A DNA stretch of 64,000 bases, taken from contig JASJAN010000006.1 of the NCBI GenBank assembly GCA_030066985.1, positions 108,241 through 172,240 on the forward strand, read 5' to 3'. The DNA is from Desulfobacterales bacterium. GTDB lineage: Bacteria > Desulfobacterota > Desulfobacteria > Desulfobacterales > JAHEIW01. The position numbers and the translations under genes are program-made. Within the stretch, counting starts at the first letter, position 1. Each line of letters opens with the position of its first letter. The notes under the pieces are model-generated. The model saw only the letters and a program-made list of their open reading frames with translations. It made no database searches and had not been told where the DNA came from. Positions 1 to 7,951 of the stretch are shown piece by piece.

Positions 1-1961
1 CGATAGATGGTGACCCCCTTACAGCCCAGCTCATAGGCCAGGTTGTAGACCTTCATAACGTCGTCTTCGGTGGCATCATGAGGTAGGTTGACGGTTTTGG
101 AAACGGCATTATCGGTATATTTTTGAAATGCTGCTTGCATCCGAATATGCCATTCCGGTGAAATATCATGGGCCGTGACAAAGACCTTTCGGACCTCTTT
201 GGGTATTTGTTTAATTTTTCTGATACTGCCTCTTTTGGCAATTTCATCCATTAATTCGCGGCTGTAAAAGCGCTGCTCATTGGCCACTTCTTCAAAATAC
301 GGATTGACTTCGAGCAGTTTATCATTGTCCATGACGTTGCGCACGAAGCTTAGCGCAAACAGGGGCTCAATGCCGCTTGAGCAGCCGGCGATAATGCTCA
401 GTGTGCCTGTGGGCGCAATGGTGGTTGTGGTGGCGTTGCGCAGTTTGATGCCCTGGTCCTTGTAGATGCTGCCTTCCCAATTGGGAAATGCGCCGCGCTC
501 TTCGGCCAGATGCTGGGAAGCTTCGTGGGCATTTTCCTGGATGAATCGCATGACCGATTCGGCAGTTTCCAAAGCTTCTTCAGAGTTATAGGGAATTTTG
601 AGCTGATACAGCATATCGGCAAACCCCATCACCCCCAGGCCGATTTTGCGATTTCCGTGAACCATCTCATTGATTTCCGGCAGCGGATATTTGGATTTGT
701 CGATGGTGTTGTCTAAAAAACGGACGCTCCAGCCGATAACTTTCTTTAGACCCTCGAAATCGATCTTCGGCCCATCACCATTTTCGAGCACAAATTTGGC
801 CAGGTTGATCGATCCCAGATTACAGGCCTCCATGGGCAGCAATGGCTGCTCACCACAGGGGTTGGTGCTTTCGATATCACCCAGTTGCGGTGTGGGATTG
901 TCGCGGTTGATGCGGTCCAAAAATATGATACCCGGATCGCCGTTTTTCCAGGCCTGCTTTATCAGCGTTTGATAGACTTCAGCAGCATTTAAGCGATTGA
1001 CGGCTTTTTGATCGCGGGGATCGATCAGATCATAGTCTTCCTGTTTATCGATGGCTTCCATAAAATCATCAGAGACCCCCACGGAGATGTTAAAATTATT
1101 GAGCTCGCTGTTGTCTTCTTTGCTGAAAATAAATTCCATAATATCCGGGTGGTCGACCCGTAAAATAGCCATGTTGGCTCCGCGGCGTGTGCCGCCCTGT
1201 TTGACCTGCTCGGTGGCGGTGTTAAAAATCTTCATAAATGACACTGGACCCGAGGCCACACCGCCGGTGGTGCCAACCGTGCTGTTTTTAGGGCGCAACC
1301 TTGAAAATGCAAACCCGGTACCACCGCCGGATTTATGAATCAGGGCTGCATGATGCAAGGCCCCAAAAATGCCCTCCATGCTGTCTTCCACCGGCAGGAC
1401 AAAGCAGGCTGCCAGCTGTCCCAACCGGCGTCCGGCATTCATCAGCGTTGGTGAATTGGGTAGAAACTGACCATCGGTCATCATGGTGTAAAAGATTTCC
1501 TCCCACTTTTCGACCTGCTCGGCAGAGGGCGTGCCATATTTTTTTTCAGCTTTGGCAATGTGTCTGGCAACCCGCCGAAACATTTGCTCAGGGGTTTCGA
1601 TCACTTTGCCTTTGCGGTTCTTTTTCAAATAACGCCTTTTTAACACTCGCTTGGCGTTGTCAGAGATGTTCAGACGGTTTTTTATAAAAATCGATTTGTC
1701 CAGTCGAATCGGCGATGGTTTTGTCAGCCCGAATTCCATTAACTTGGCTTCAATCATTTTTTCGATGAACGAAACCGGAATGGTGCTGATTTCCAGATTC
1801 GATATTTCTTTGCGTAGGGAGCGACTGATTCCCATGGCCTGATCGCTGTCGATTGGGTTTTCACGGATGAGAATGTCGCTAAACAGCTGATCGTCCCAGG
1901 TGTAGGTGCCTAGATCAAAACTGCCTTCGTTGGTCACTAAAAATTTGCCTTTACGCCCCAT
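1..1961 (-). CDS. nrdJ: Adenosylcobalamin-dependent (class II) ribonucleotide reductase, 3' end outside window
   Basis: Reduces ribonucleotides to deoxyribonucleotides in the cytoplasm with a B12-generated thiyl radical, so it works with or without oxygen. About 653 codons are visible; the C-terminus, with its expected redox cysteines, lies beyond base 1. Family motifs in order: MNAGRRLGQLAACFVLPVED with the first active-site cysteine, GGGTGFAFSRLRP, the NPCGEQPLLPMEACNLGS block carrying the radical cysteine and catalytic glutamate (NxCxE), and HDISPEWHIRMQAAFQKYTD near the window edge. Start chosen at the ATG at 1961 because AGGAG lies seven bases upstream. No beta-subunit or activase gene is adjacent, as expected for class II. 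Its long leader and promoter are listed separately. Identification is firm; the true length is unknown. Confidence 0.95.
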   Translation of the reverse strand, partial: MGRKGKFLVTNEGSFDLGTYTWDDQLFSDILIRENPIDSDQAMGISRSLRKEISNLEISTIPVSFIEKMIEAKLMEFGLTKPSPIRLDKSIFIKNRLNISDNAKRVLKRRYLKKNRKGKVIETPEQMFRRVARHIAKAEKKYGTPSAEQVEKWEEIFYTMMTDGQFLPNSPTLMNAGRRLGQLAACFVLPVEDSMEGIFGALHHAALIHKSGGGTGFAFSRLRPKNSTVGTTGGVASGPVSFMKIFNTATEQVKQGGTRRGANMAILRVDHPDIMEFIFSKEDNSELNNFNISVGVSDDFMEAIDKQEDYDLIDPRDQKAVNRLNAAEVYQTLIKQAWKNGDPGIIFLDRINRDNPTPQLGDIESTNPCGEQPLLPMEACNLGSINLAKFVLENGDGPKIDFEGLKKVIGWSVRFLDNTIDKSKYPLPEINEMVHGNRKIGLGVMGFADMLYQLKIPYNSEEALETAESVMRFIQENAHEASQHLAEERGAFPNWEGSIYKDQGIKLRNATTTTIAPTGTLSIIAGCSSGIEPLFALSFVRNVMDNDKLLEVNPYFEEVANEQRFYSRELMDEIAKRGSIRKIKQIPKEVRKVFVTAHDISPEWHIRMQAAFQKYTDNAVSKTVNLPHDATEDDVMKVYNLAYELGCKGVTIY

Positions 1962-2230
1962 TACGCTGCTCCTGATTCAAAGATGATGTTTGATGGAATT
2001 GGGTATGGCCTTCTTTGCTAAAAGAATAAAAAACCCCCAGCTATCGGAGCGATAGCTATCTTACCCGGTATGGCAGTGAGGAGTTTTATTCTTGTGATAA
2101 GATGCGACTCGGCTAAATGGACATCGTTTCGGTGTAACAAATGTGGCTGGACATCACCCGTTTAGGTTTAGCTCTGGTCAGAGCCTAAGGTCACCCGGTT
2201 TTCCGACTTAGCCTATCATTTAGTGCAGTT
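1962..2230 (-). ncRNA. Long structured 5' leader of nrdJ, candidate cis-regulatory RNA
   Basis: About 265 nt separate the predicted promoter from the nrdJ start codon. Reading on the minus strand, visible structures are: a hairpin with arms AGGCTAAG and CTTAGGCT (one mismatch) around an inner CGG-AAAA-CCG hairpin (2182-2214); a small hairpin GCTC/GAGC (2171-2184); arms ATCTTATC and GGTAAGAT just before an 8-bp hairpin at 2039-2057; and AAGAATAAAACTCC, which can pair with the G5-U6 tract and AUUCUU after that hairpin. Competing pairings upstream of a start codon are what a riboswitch or attenuator looks like. A cobalamin or nucleotide ligand is a natural guess for this gene, but I do not see a canonical B12 box. 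A conserved 'nrdJ motif' RNA has been described by comparative genomics; I cannot align to it here. Confidence 0.55.
2026..2057 (-). terminator. Terminator-like hairpin in the nrdJ leader
   Basis: On the minus strand AGCTATCG-CTC-CGATAGCT forms a perfect 8-bp stem followed by GGGGGTTTTTTATT. It sits about 65 nt before the nrdJ start and after its promoter, so it would act as an attenuator. The U tract can also pair with an upstream A-rich stretch near 2085-2097, so the hairpin may be part of a larger stem instead. Confidence 0.55.
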
Positions 2231-2234
2231 AACA

Positions 2235-2263
2235 TTTATCTCATACAATATGTTGTATGTCAA
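2235..2263 (-). promoter_or_regulatory. Sigma-70 promoter with NrdR-box-like palindrome upstream of nrdJ
   Basis: On the minus strand TTGACA (2263-2258) is followed after exactly 17 bases by GATAAA (2240-2235), with a TG one base before the -10 (extended -10). The spacer and the end of the -35 are a near-perfect palindrome, ATACAATATGTTGTAT (2243-2258), close to the NrdR box pattern ACAC-AATATATT-GTGT. A repressor bound there would block RNA polymerase. Only one box is seen; NrdR usually binds two. Confidence 0.65.
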
Positions 2264-2481
2264 GGGAAATATAGCCGCATTTCACAGGTACTAGTCATTT
2301 TTCAGATTCAACAATAAGTACTCGATCCGAAAGGTAAATGGGTTGGCAAAATCTTTTTGTAAGATGTTTTTATATGATGCGACTAAAGCCGGTATCCAAA
2401 TTGGGACAAAAGACGATCGGCCGGTATAAAATTTATGAACTAAAAAATTTTGGAATACAAAGACCGAAGGTTGGATCTAAC
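2264..2481. other. Intergenic stretch with no recognised feature
   Basis: AT-rich spacer between the nrdJ promoter and the terminator of the upstream lipoprotein gene. No credible reading frame, repeat or RNA was seen here. Confidence 0.5.
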
Positions 2482-2520
2482 CGGTAAAAAGTAAGGCAGG
2501 GTCTTTTTCAGGCCCTGCCT
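2482..2520 (-). terminator. Intrinsic terminator after the lipoprotein gene
   Basis: Arms AGGCAGGG (2494-2501) and CCCTGCCT (2513-2520) form a perfect 8-bp stem. On the minus strand it is followed by TTACTTTTTACC. It lies about 85 bases downstream of the minus-strand gene ending at 2604. Confidence 0.7.
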
Positions 2521-2603
2521 ATAGGCTAAACCCCTATTGTGAATCACCTGAATGCCCTGACGGGTCGTTCAGGAAAAACAGCAAAAACGATTTGCAGTAC
2601 AGC

Positions 2604-3143
2604 TTATTGTCCCTGTTGTTTTTTCCATTCCTGGTAGGACTTCCACTCTTTCCATTCCAGGAATTCCTTGTATTCAGCCGCACCCTGTGATGTTTTTTTC
2701 CATTCCTGAAATTCCCGGAATTCCTGTTGCTCTTTTTTCCATTCCTGAAATTCCTGAAATTCCCGAGCTGCTTCCGGCGTGACCTGCTTTCCAGCGGATG
2801 TCTGTCCGGCAGCTATTTGCGGCGACTCGGCAGAACTGTCCGATGCTGTCGATGCATCTTGATCGGCTTTCTTAGAAGCTTGCTGCGATTCTTCATCTTT
2901 GTCATCTTTTTCAGAAGCGTCTATGGTTTTATTGCCCTTAAATTGCGGGAAGGCCCCACCGCGTTTGGAGTCATAGACGACCAGAGCGCCTTCTTCACCG
3001 GTGAGAACGCCGGGGCCTTCTTTCATTTCACCCGCTGTTTGATTGAATTCAGCGGGCCGGCCTTTAGCCCCGCAGCCCATCAAGATGGCAATTGCCAGAC
3101 CCATCAATATAAGCATCCACAGGATTGAATTGTTGTTAACCAT
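2604..3143 (-). CDS. Putative lipoprotein with C-terminal FQEWKK repeats
   Basis: Function unknown. 179 residues. The N-terminus has a hydrophobic segment ending in LMGC (Cys24), a plausible lipobox, so the protein is probably lipidated and held at a membrane. The middle (roughly 60-120) is acidic and rich in Ser, Ala, Gln and Asp, likely disordered. The last 55 residues repeat the unit FQEWKK and variants (FREFQEWKK, YKEFLEWKEWK, YQEWKK); this is also visible as DNA repeats of TTTTTTCCATTCCTG. The ATG at 3143 is chosen over a GTG two codons earlier because AAAGG sits at normal distance from it. It begins 14 bases after the porin stop codon, so it is likely cotranscribed with the porin. Codon use looks native. 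Confidence 0.8.
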   Translation of the reverse strand: MVNNNSILWMLILMGLAIAILMGCGAKGRPAEFNQTAGEMKEGPGVLTGEEGALVVYDSKRGGAFPQFKGNKTIDASEKDDKDEESQQASKKADQDASTASDSSAESPQIAAGQTSAGKQVTPEAAREFQEFQEWKKEQQEFREFQEWKKTSQGAAEYKEFLEWKEWKSYQEWKKQQGQ

Positions 3144-3157
3144 ATTCACCTTTCTGA

Positions 3158-4249
3158 CTAGAATTTTACCCGGCCACCGATCATGACCGCATGGAGATCT
3201 TCGGCATTACCAATTCCAGGGCCGCGTTGGTCATCGTCACGGTCCAGATCATGCCAGCGGTAAGATCCGTAAAGCTCGACGCTTTCCCATACGTTCCACA
3301 CCGCGGCAACACCGACGGAGGTGGCTTCATCATCTTCTACATCCACATCCTCAGAGTAGGTATAGTCGACCGAAAAAGCCCATTTGCCGAATTTATAACC
3401 CACTTTGCCGTAAATGTTCCAGGGTTCCTCATCTCCGGATGTATCATAGCGGTTGGCACCGGAAACGGTCAAGTTGATTCCGGAATTGTGCAGAAAAGAG
3501 ATCGAGCCGCTGTATTGCTTAAATGGATCGCGATTGGTGTCGGCGGGCAACCAGCTGGCAGCGGCCGCCAGTTTACCAAATCCATCCCATTCATAGGCAA
3601 AGCGCCCGGCCAAGTCCCAGGATTGGCCGTTCATGTAACTGGCCGAGAAATAGACCGGCCCGAATTTGGGTGTATCATAGCGCACGCGGTCCCGGCGGCT
3701 GAAGCCGTCAAAATTGCTGAAAGCACTGCCGACGGATGTGATAATATTATTATCATCATCGCGGAAATTGAAACCACCGGCCATATCTTCGATGGAAGAA
3801 TAGTTGACCACAGAAGTGCCGGACAGATCTACTTCAGAGGTGCCGTTGGAGGCCGTGTCTCCCTGACCGAGCCAGAGCCGGCCGAAGGTGTTGTGATTCA
3901 CATAAAACTCAATTTTACGCTCGTTGAAATCCACATCAGAGGTATCATCGTTTTCACCGATATCGATGTCGGTATCGTTTGAGGCGTTGGACTGCATTTC
4001 AACTTCCCAGACAATGCCGACGCGCCAGGCATCATCAAAGTCATTGCCGCCGGTGAAACGAAAGCGGGTGGACGAGTTATCGTTGTCGACAAATTTGATA
4101 TCGTCATCTTCGCCGTTGTCACCCCAGAGGGCGGCGCGGTTGATCTGGCCGGAAATTTTAAAATCCACCGCCTGGGCGGCAGGTAAGATTAACAGCATGG
4201 TCAGGGCGATTGCCAATGTAAAAAGGCCTAATTGTGAACAATTTTTCAT
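3158..4249 (-). CDS. Outer-membrane porin
   Basis: A 363-residue general-porin type protein that should form a beta-barrel pore in the outer membrane. Residues 1-27 are a signal peptide ending in AQA. The mature chain has alternating hydrophobic strands separated by very acidic loops (DNGEDDDIKF, DVDVEDDEAT), the conserved stretch NTFGRLWLGQGDTASNGTSE typical of Gram-negative porins, and a C-terminal phenylalanine (GGRVKF) used for BAM-dependent insertion. AAGGAGG precedes the ATG at good spacing. The FQEWKK lipoprotein follows directly. Substrate preference cannot be read from the sequence; acidic loops suggest cation selectivity (inference). Confidence 0.88.
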   Translation of the reverse strand: MKNCSQLGLFTLAIALTMLLILPAAQAVDFKISGQINRAALWGDNGEDDDIKFVDNDNSSTRFRFTGGNDFDDAWRVGIVWEVEMQSNASNDTDIDIGENDDTSDVDFNERKIEFYVNHNTFGRLWLGQGDTASNGTSEVDLSGTSVVNYSSIEDMAGGFNFRDDDNNIITSVGSAFSNFDGFSRRDRVRYDTPKFGPVYFSASYMNGQSWDLAGRFAYEWDGFGKLAAAASWLPADTNRDPFKQYSGSISFLHNSGINLTVSGANRYDTSGDEEPWNIYGKVGYKFGKWAFSVDYTYSEDVDVEDDEATSVGVAAVWNVWESVELYGSYRWHDLDRDDDQRGPGIGNAEDLHAVMIGGRVKF

Positions 4250-4366
4250 CTTGAACTCCTCCTTGGTTAAGGTGTTACAGGCGTATTGTTTGATTTAAAA
4301 TGCATTAGGTGCTTTCGACCACCTCCTTTCATTTTTACTAAGTTTTTTATAAAACGCAGTCACAGT

Positions 4367-4771
4367 TCATTTTTTGTTGAAATGGATACGCCGGGATGTG
4401 CCGGCATCCGCTAAAATCGATTCAAGTAACGTAAGAATATCCGCGCCGGTCCAATCGTCTTTTGGAATCAAGTATTCGACACCTGAATCATTTGCAGCCG
4501 CCTGATATTCCGGCGAATCGTACATGGCAAAAATAGCAATGATGATTTCCGGGTACACAGCCTTGATAGTCTTGGCTAAATCAAGGCCATTTTGATCGGG
4601 CAAATAAATATCGATAAAGACCAATGCGGGTGTGGTCATTTGCAGCCTGATCTGCCCCTGGTCACCGGTCGAGGCTTCATGGATCTCAGTACGAGGAAAA
4701 CGATCATTGATGATTTTGCTGAGGGATTTTCTAAACGGGATATTCGGATCAATGATTAGGATTCTAAACAT
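4367..4771 (-). CDS. Receiver-only response regulator (CheY-like)
   Basis: 134 residues forming a single receiver domain with no output domain. The phosphoacceptor is Asp54 in FIDIYLPDQNG, an acidic-pocket residue is Asp8, and the conserved lysine is Lys104 in YLIPKDDW. Two departures from the family: the usual acidic pair near the N-terminus is reduced to IIDPN, and the switch Thr/Ser is Ala82 (IFAMYD, where relatives have LTMHD). It could therefore be a poor phosphotransfer partner or a stand-alone adaptor. The gene lies divergent from the LuxR-type regulator at 5059 and upstream of the porin on the same strand. Partner kinase unknown; the kinase at 5778-7337 is a candidate. Confidence 0.85.
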   Translation of the reverse strand: MFRILIIDPNIPFRKSLSKIINDRFPRTEIHEASTGDQGQIRLQMTTPALVFIDIYLPDQNGLDLAKTIKAVYPEIIIAIFAMYDSPEYQAAANDSGVEYLIPKDDWTGADILTLLESILADAGTSRRIHFNKK

Positions 4772-5058
4772 GCAGGACTGGCTCCTCTGTTGAGTGAGGT
4801 TACTGGTCGATTATCCCTCAAAAAGATGGTGTTCTCAGATTCCTATATCGGACAAACCGTCGACACCATGGCATCTCATATGTACTAAAGATTGCCGGCT
4901 TGATAAATTGGCGAAACAATGTATATTGGGCAAAATAAAGCTGTATTTTGGGTTGAATCGGCCTGTATACTGAGGTCTATAAAGTCTTTATAATTGTCTG
5001 AAAAAGACGGTATACACAACTGATTGGGGTAGGGTAATACAGTATCCAGGTAGGCGAT

Positions 5059-5709
5059 ATGGATAAGACAATCAGAATTGTTCTGGTAGAAGATCATACG
5101 ATTCTCAGGGAAGGATTACGGGCCCTTTTTTCTGCTGATCCAAAATTTGAAGTCGTCGGTGAAGCCGCCGATGGTCGCGAAGCAATACGCCAGATTGAAA
5201 AGCTGGTGCCGGAACTGGTGGTGATGGATCTGTCGATGCCGCGTATGACCGGTATGGATGCCATCAGAGAAATCAAACGGAAACATCCCGCCATAAAGAT
5301 CATTGCCCTGACCGTTCATAAAGCGGAAGAATATCTGCGGACTACCCTGCAGGCGGGAGCTGACGGGTATGTCCTCAAAGATGCCACCCATGTAGAGCTC
5401 ATGCTAGCCGTCCAAAACGTCATGAAAGGCAAAACATATTTGAGCCCCGGTGTTTCCGAGCAGGTGATTGAAGGATACCTGGAAGGTAAAGACAGCCGGA
5501 CACCCAGCCCAAGGCTGAGTCTACTTTCACCGCGAGAGCGGGAAATACTAAAACTGATAGCGGAAGGTTATAAGAATAAGGAAATTGCATCCGATCTTTT
5601 CATCAGCTTAAAAACGGTAGAAAAACACCGGGCAAATCTGATGAAAAAACTGGACCTGCACAATGCCGCTGCGCTGACCACATTTGCCATCGAGCAGGGA
5701 CTTGTGTAG
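5059..5709 (+). CDS. NarL/FixJ-type response regulator with LuxR helix-turn-helix
   Basis: 216-residue two-component transcription regulator. The receiver domain (1-120) has Glu11/Asp12, phosphoacceptor Asp57 (VVMDLSMPRMTG), Thr85 and Lys107 (GYVLKD). The GerE/LuxR DNA-binding domain (about 150-212) contains LSPREREILKLIAEGYKNKE and LKTVEKHRANLMKKLDL. Start ATG 5059 follows AGGTAGGCG. It converges tail-to-tail with the histidine kinase at 5778-7337, whose HisKA_3 type matches this regulator class, so the two are very likely a pair. Target genes are unknown. Confidence 0.93.
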   Translation: MDKTIRIVLVEDHTILREGLRALFSADPKFEVVGEAADGREAIRQIEKLVPELVVMDLSMPRMTGMDAIREIKRKHPAIKIIALTVHKAEEYLRTTLQAGADGYVLKDATHVELMLAVQNVMKGKTYLSPGVSEQVIEGYLEGKDSRTPSPRLSLLSPREREILKLIAEGYKNKEIASDLFISLKTVEKHRANLMKKLDLHNAAALTTFAIEQGLV

Positions 5710-5777
5710 CGCTAAGGGGGATTGGGGTGGTGGCCACTTGAGATGATCTTACCCGAACACATCTGAAATCCTAATTC

Positions 5778-7337
5778 TCAACGCTCATCGGCCCAGACAA
5801 CCTGTATGGTTGTACCTTTCTCTGCTGTTGAACTAATCTCAAAACGTGCGCCGGACATTTCGGCTCGCTCCCGCATACTGGCAAGACCAAATCCTCGCAA
5901 AGAAGTTTGAATGTCCATGGCCTGGTGCAAATTAAAGCCGCGACCGTTATCCTGAATGGTCAAATGGATAGCGGGATCGGCTTTTTGTAGCTGCAGATAA
6001 ACGACATTGGCCTTGCTGTGTTTGGCGACATTATTCAAGGCCTCCTGCATAATACGGTAAATTGTCGTTTTCAGATATAGGGGGATGTCGGTTTCATCAA
6101 TGTCAATATTGGTCTCAATCCGAATTATAGGGTAAACATTTTGAAATTCGCGGCAAAACCATTTGATGGTTGCCAGAATACCCAAATCATCCAGAATGGA
6201 AGGGCGTAGGTCTTTTACGATTCTGCGGACTTCTTCAATGGTTTTCTGCGTCAAAGGGATAACGGCCTCCAGAGATCCAAGGTCCACGGGATTGGCTACG
6301 GAACGCAGTTCGCGCATCGCGTTTTCCACACTGAATTTAATAGCGCTGAGAGCTTGCCCAATACTGTCATGTAACTCCCGGGCAATTCTTTTTCTTTCCT
6401 TTTCTTCAGCCGATAAAAGCTGGTTGGACAAAACCCGCAATTCCTTATCTGATTTGCGTAATGCCTCTTCAGCTCTGCGGCGCTTACTGATGTCGGAGAC
6501 AATTCCTGAAATGGCCGGACGCCCTTTATAGGTAATCTGGGACAAGCTTCGTGCGACCCATATGGTATCGCCGTTTTTTTTCAGGCCTCTGCTTTCATAT
6601 TCAACCGGCACTTTTTCTCCATTAAGGCGCTTTTCTCTTAGTTGTTCGACCAGCTGCCGATCGTCCGGGTGGACCAGATCCAGGGTGTTCCGGCCGATGA
6701 GTTCGTCCTTTGAATAGCCGTAGATATCGGCAAATCTGTCATTGGCAAATTCAATTCTATTGTCCTGGCTGATATAGACGCCGATCAAAGCGTCCTCGAC
6801 CAGGGTGGCATATTTGAGCTCGGATTCGTACAAAGCCAGCTTGGCCTGTTCGCATTCTGATATTTGATTTTTTAAGCTCACATTGATTTTTTCCAGTTCG
6901 GCGGTGCGCTCATTCACACGGCGTTCCAAATCATCACGGGTTTCCTGCAAGGCGCATTCGGCCTGCTTACGATGGGTGATATTTGTTATGGCGGTGATGA
7001 ATTGGTGTCCGTTTAATTTTGTTCCGACAGCCGGCTCGACGATACTTTCCAGCTGTACCCAAAAAGAAGAGTGATTGTTGACGGACAATTGCAGATCATA
7101 AATATCCCGTTTCCCGGATTTCAAAACTTTTTTGAAGTGCTGTTGGAAACCGTCCTGGAAGCCATCGACAATAAATTTAACAAACTTCTGATTTAATAAA
7201 TCCAAGCGGTCTTCGCCAAGAAGCCTTGCCCCGGTCGAGCAAACATCCAGGATCTGCCCCTCTTGATCAAAGGTAAAAAAGCCGATGGGAACGAATTCAA
7301 ACATATCCTCATACCGTCTGTTGACTTCTGTCTTCAT
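5778..7337 (-). CDS. PAS-domain sensor histidine kinase of the NarX/DegS (HisKA_3) type
   Basis: 519 residues. Two PAS domains are evident: about 5-120 (VPIGFFTFDQEGQILDVCST) and about 180-300 (DALIGVYISQDNRIEFANDR, with DELIGRNTLDLVHPDD), linked by a coiled coil (RDDLERRVNERTAELEKI). The dimerisation and phosphoacceptor region has RIARELHDSIGQALSAIKF with His323, and the ATPase domain shows EALNNVAKHSKA, DNGRGF and GFGLASMRERAEMSG. No transmembrane segment is seen, so it should sense a cytoplasmic cue. ATG 7337 is used, not the upstream in-frame ATG at 7361, because AGGAGGGG lies just before it. Likely partner is the regulator at 5059-5709; ligand unknown. Confidence 0.92.
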   Translation of the reverse strand: MKTEVNRRYEDMFEFVPIGFFTFDQEGQILDVCSTGARLLGEDRLDLLNQKFVKFIVDGFQDGFQQHFKKVLKSGKRDIYDLQLSVNNHSSFWVQLESIVEPAVGTKLNGHQFITAITNITHRKQAECALQETRDDLERRVNERTAELEKINVSLKNQISECEQAKLALYESELKYATLVEDALIGVYISQDNRIEFANDRFADIYGYSKDELIGRNTLDLVHPDDRQLVEQLREKRLNGEKVPVEYESRGLKKNGDTIWVARSLSQITYKGRPAISGIVSDISKRRRAEEALRKSDKELRVLSNQLLSAEEKERKRIARELHDSIGQALSAIKFSVENAMRELRSVANPVDLGSLEAVIPLTQKTIEEVRRIVKDLRPSILDDLGILATIKWFCREFQNVYPIIRIETNIDIDETDIPLYLKTTIYRIMQEALNNVAKHSKANVVYLQLQKADPAIHLTIQDNGRGFNLHQAMDIQTSLRGFGLASMRERAEMSGARFEISSTAEKGTTIQVVWADER

Positions 7338-7459
7338 CAATCCCCTCCTATGAATTGACATCTTAAACGCCTGCTGGGCGCAATCTGTTTCTGAACCAAC
7401 TGTCAGGACTCAAATAAGATCGCCGCCTTTAACCACGTCCATTCCCTTCTGGATGGCTA

Positions 7460-7514
7460 AAAAATAAAAAGGCAGTCAAAAAGATCTGTCACGGATCTGT
7501 TTTGCCTGCCTTTT
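7460..7514 (-). terminator. Strong hairpin terminator upstream of the kinase gene
   Basis: Arms AAAAGGCAG (7467-7475) and CTGCCTTTT (7506-7514) enclose a second stem AGATC/GATCT. On the minus strand it is followed by TTTTTATTTTTTAG. The nearest upstream minus-strand gene, dinB, ends 440 bases away, so it either ends a long dinB 3' untranslated region, a small RNA, or acts as a leader attenuator for the kinase gene. Confidence 0.6.
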
Positions 7515-7951
7515 CATCTCTACCGTCAAATTCCTCTGCCCGTAGGTCACCAAACAAACAAATATTATCGAAAATCAGTGGAACAAGTCGGAGCGGCTAG
7601 CTGAGATATGACACACCATCTCAATGGACGACATGATGATAAGCCAATCCGCATGCCATTGATATCAAATGAAATTAATTTGTTTTATGTACTTCTGCAG
7701 CCTGGAAAGCAATATATTGAATGACATATGGCCATCGAAATAGCCAAGTTGCACAGGAAATGCTAGAGAAAAGTTAAATTTATATGTGTAAAAAATTTAT
7801 GTGATATGAAGGACGTAAAATTAAAACGGCTTGTTTTATTTGCTAATATACCTCAAATTGGATTATTTTGGCAAACATTTTATTTGGATTGCCAAAATTT
7901 TAAGCACGCTTTTATAGCATTTATCCTCAAATACAGTTCAAACATTTATCG
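7515..7951. other. Intergenic stretch between dinB and the kinase leader
   Basis: About 440 AT-rich bases without a credible gene. The part next to the terminator (7515-7570) could be transcribed on the minus strand and contains GGTGACCTACGGGCAGAGG, but I recognise no RNA family. Confidence 0.4.

Noticed and set aside
2160..2220. Canonical cobalamin riboswitch
   Set aside because: Expected for a B12-dependent enzyme, but the conserved B12 box and core were not found; kept only as an unassigned structured leader.
3191..3982. 263-residue open frame on the plus strand
   Set aside because: It lies wholly antisense to the porin, which has signal peptide, ribosome site and family motifs; the frame has no recognisable protein features.
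7660..7710. Second sigma-54 promoter (TGGCATGCGGATTGGC on the minus strand)
   Set aside because: GG and GC are eleven bases apart rather than ten, so it fails the strict spacing.
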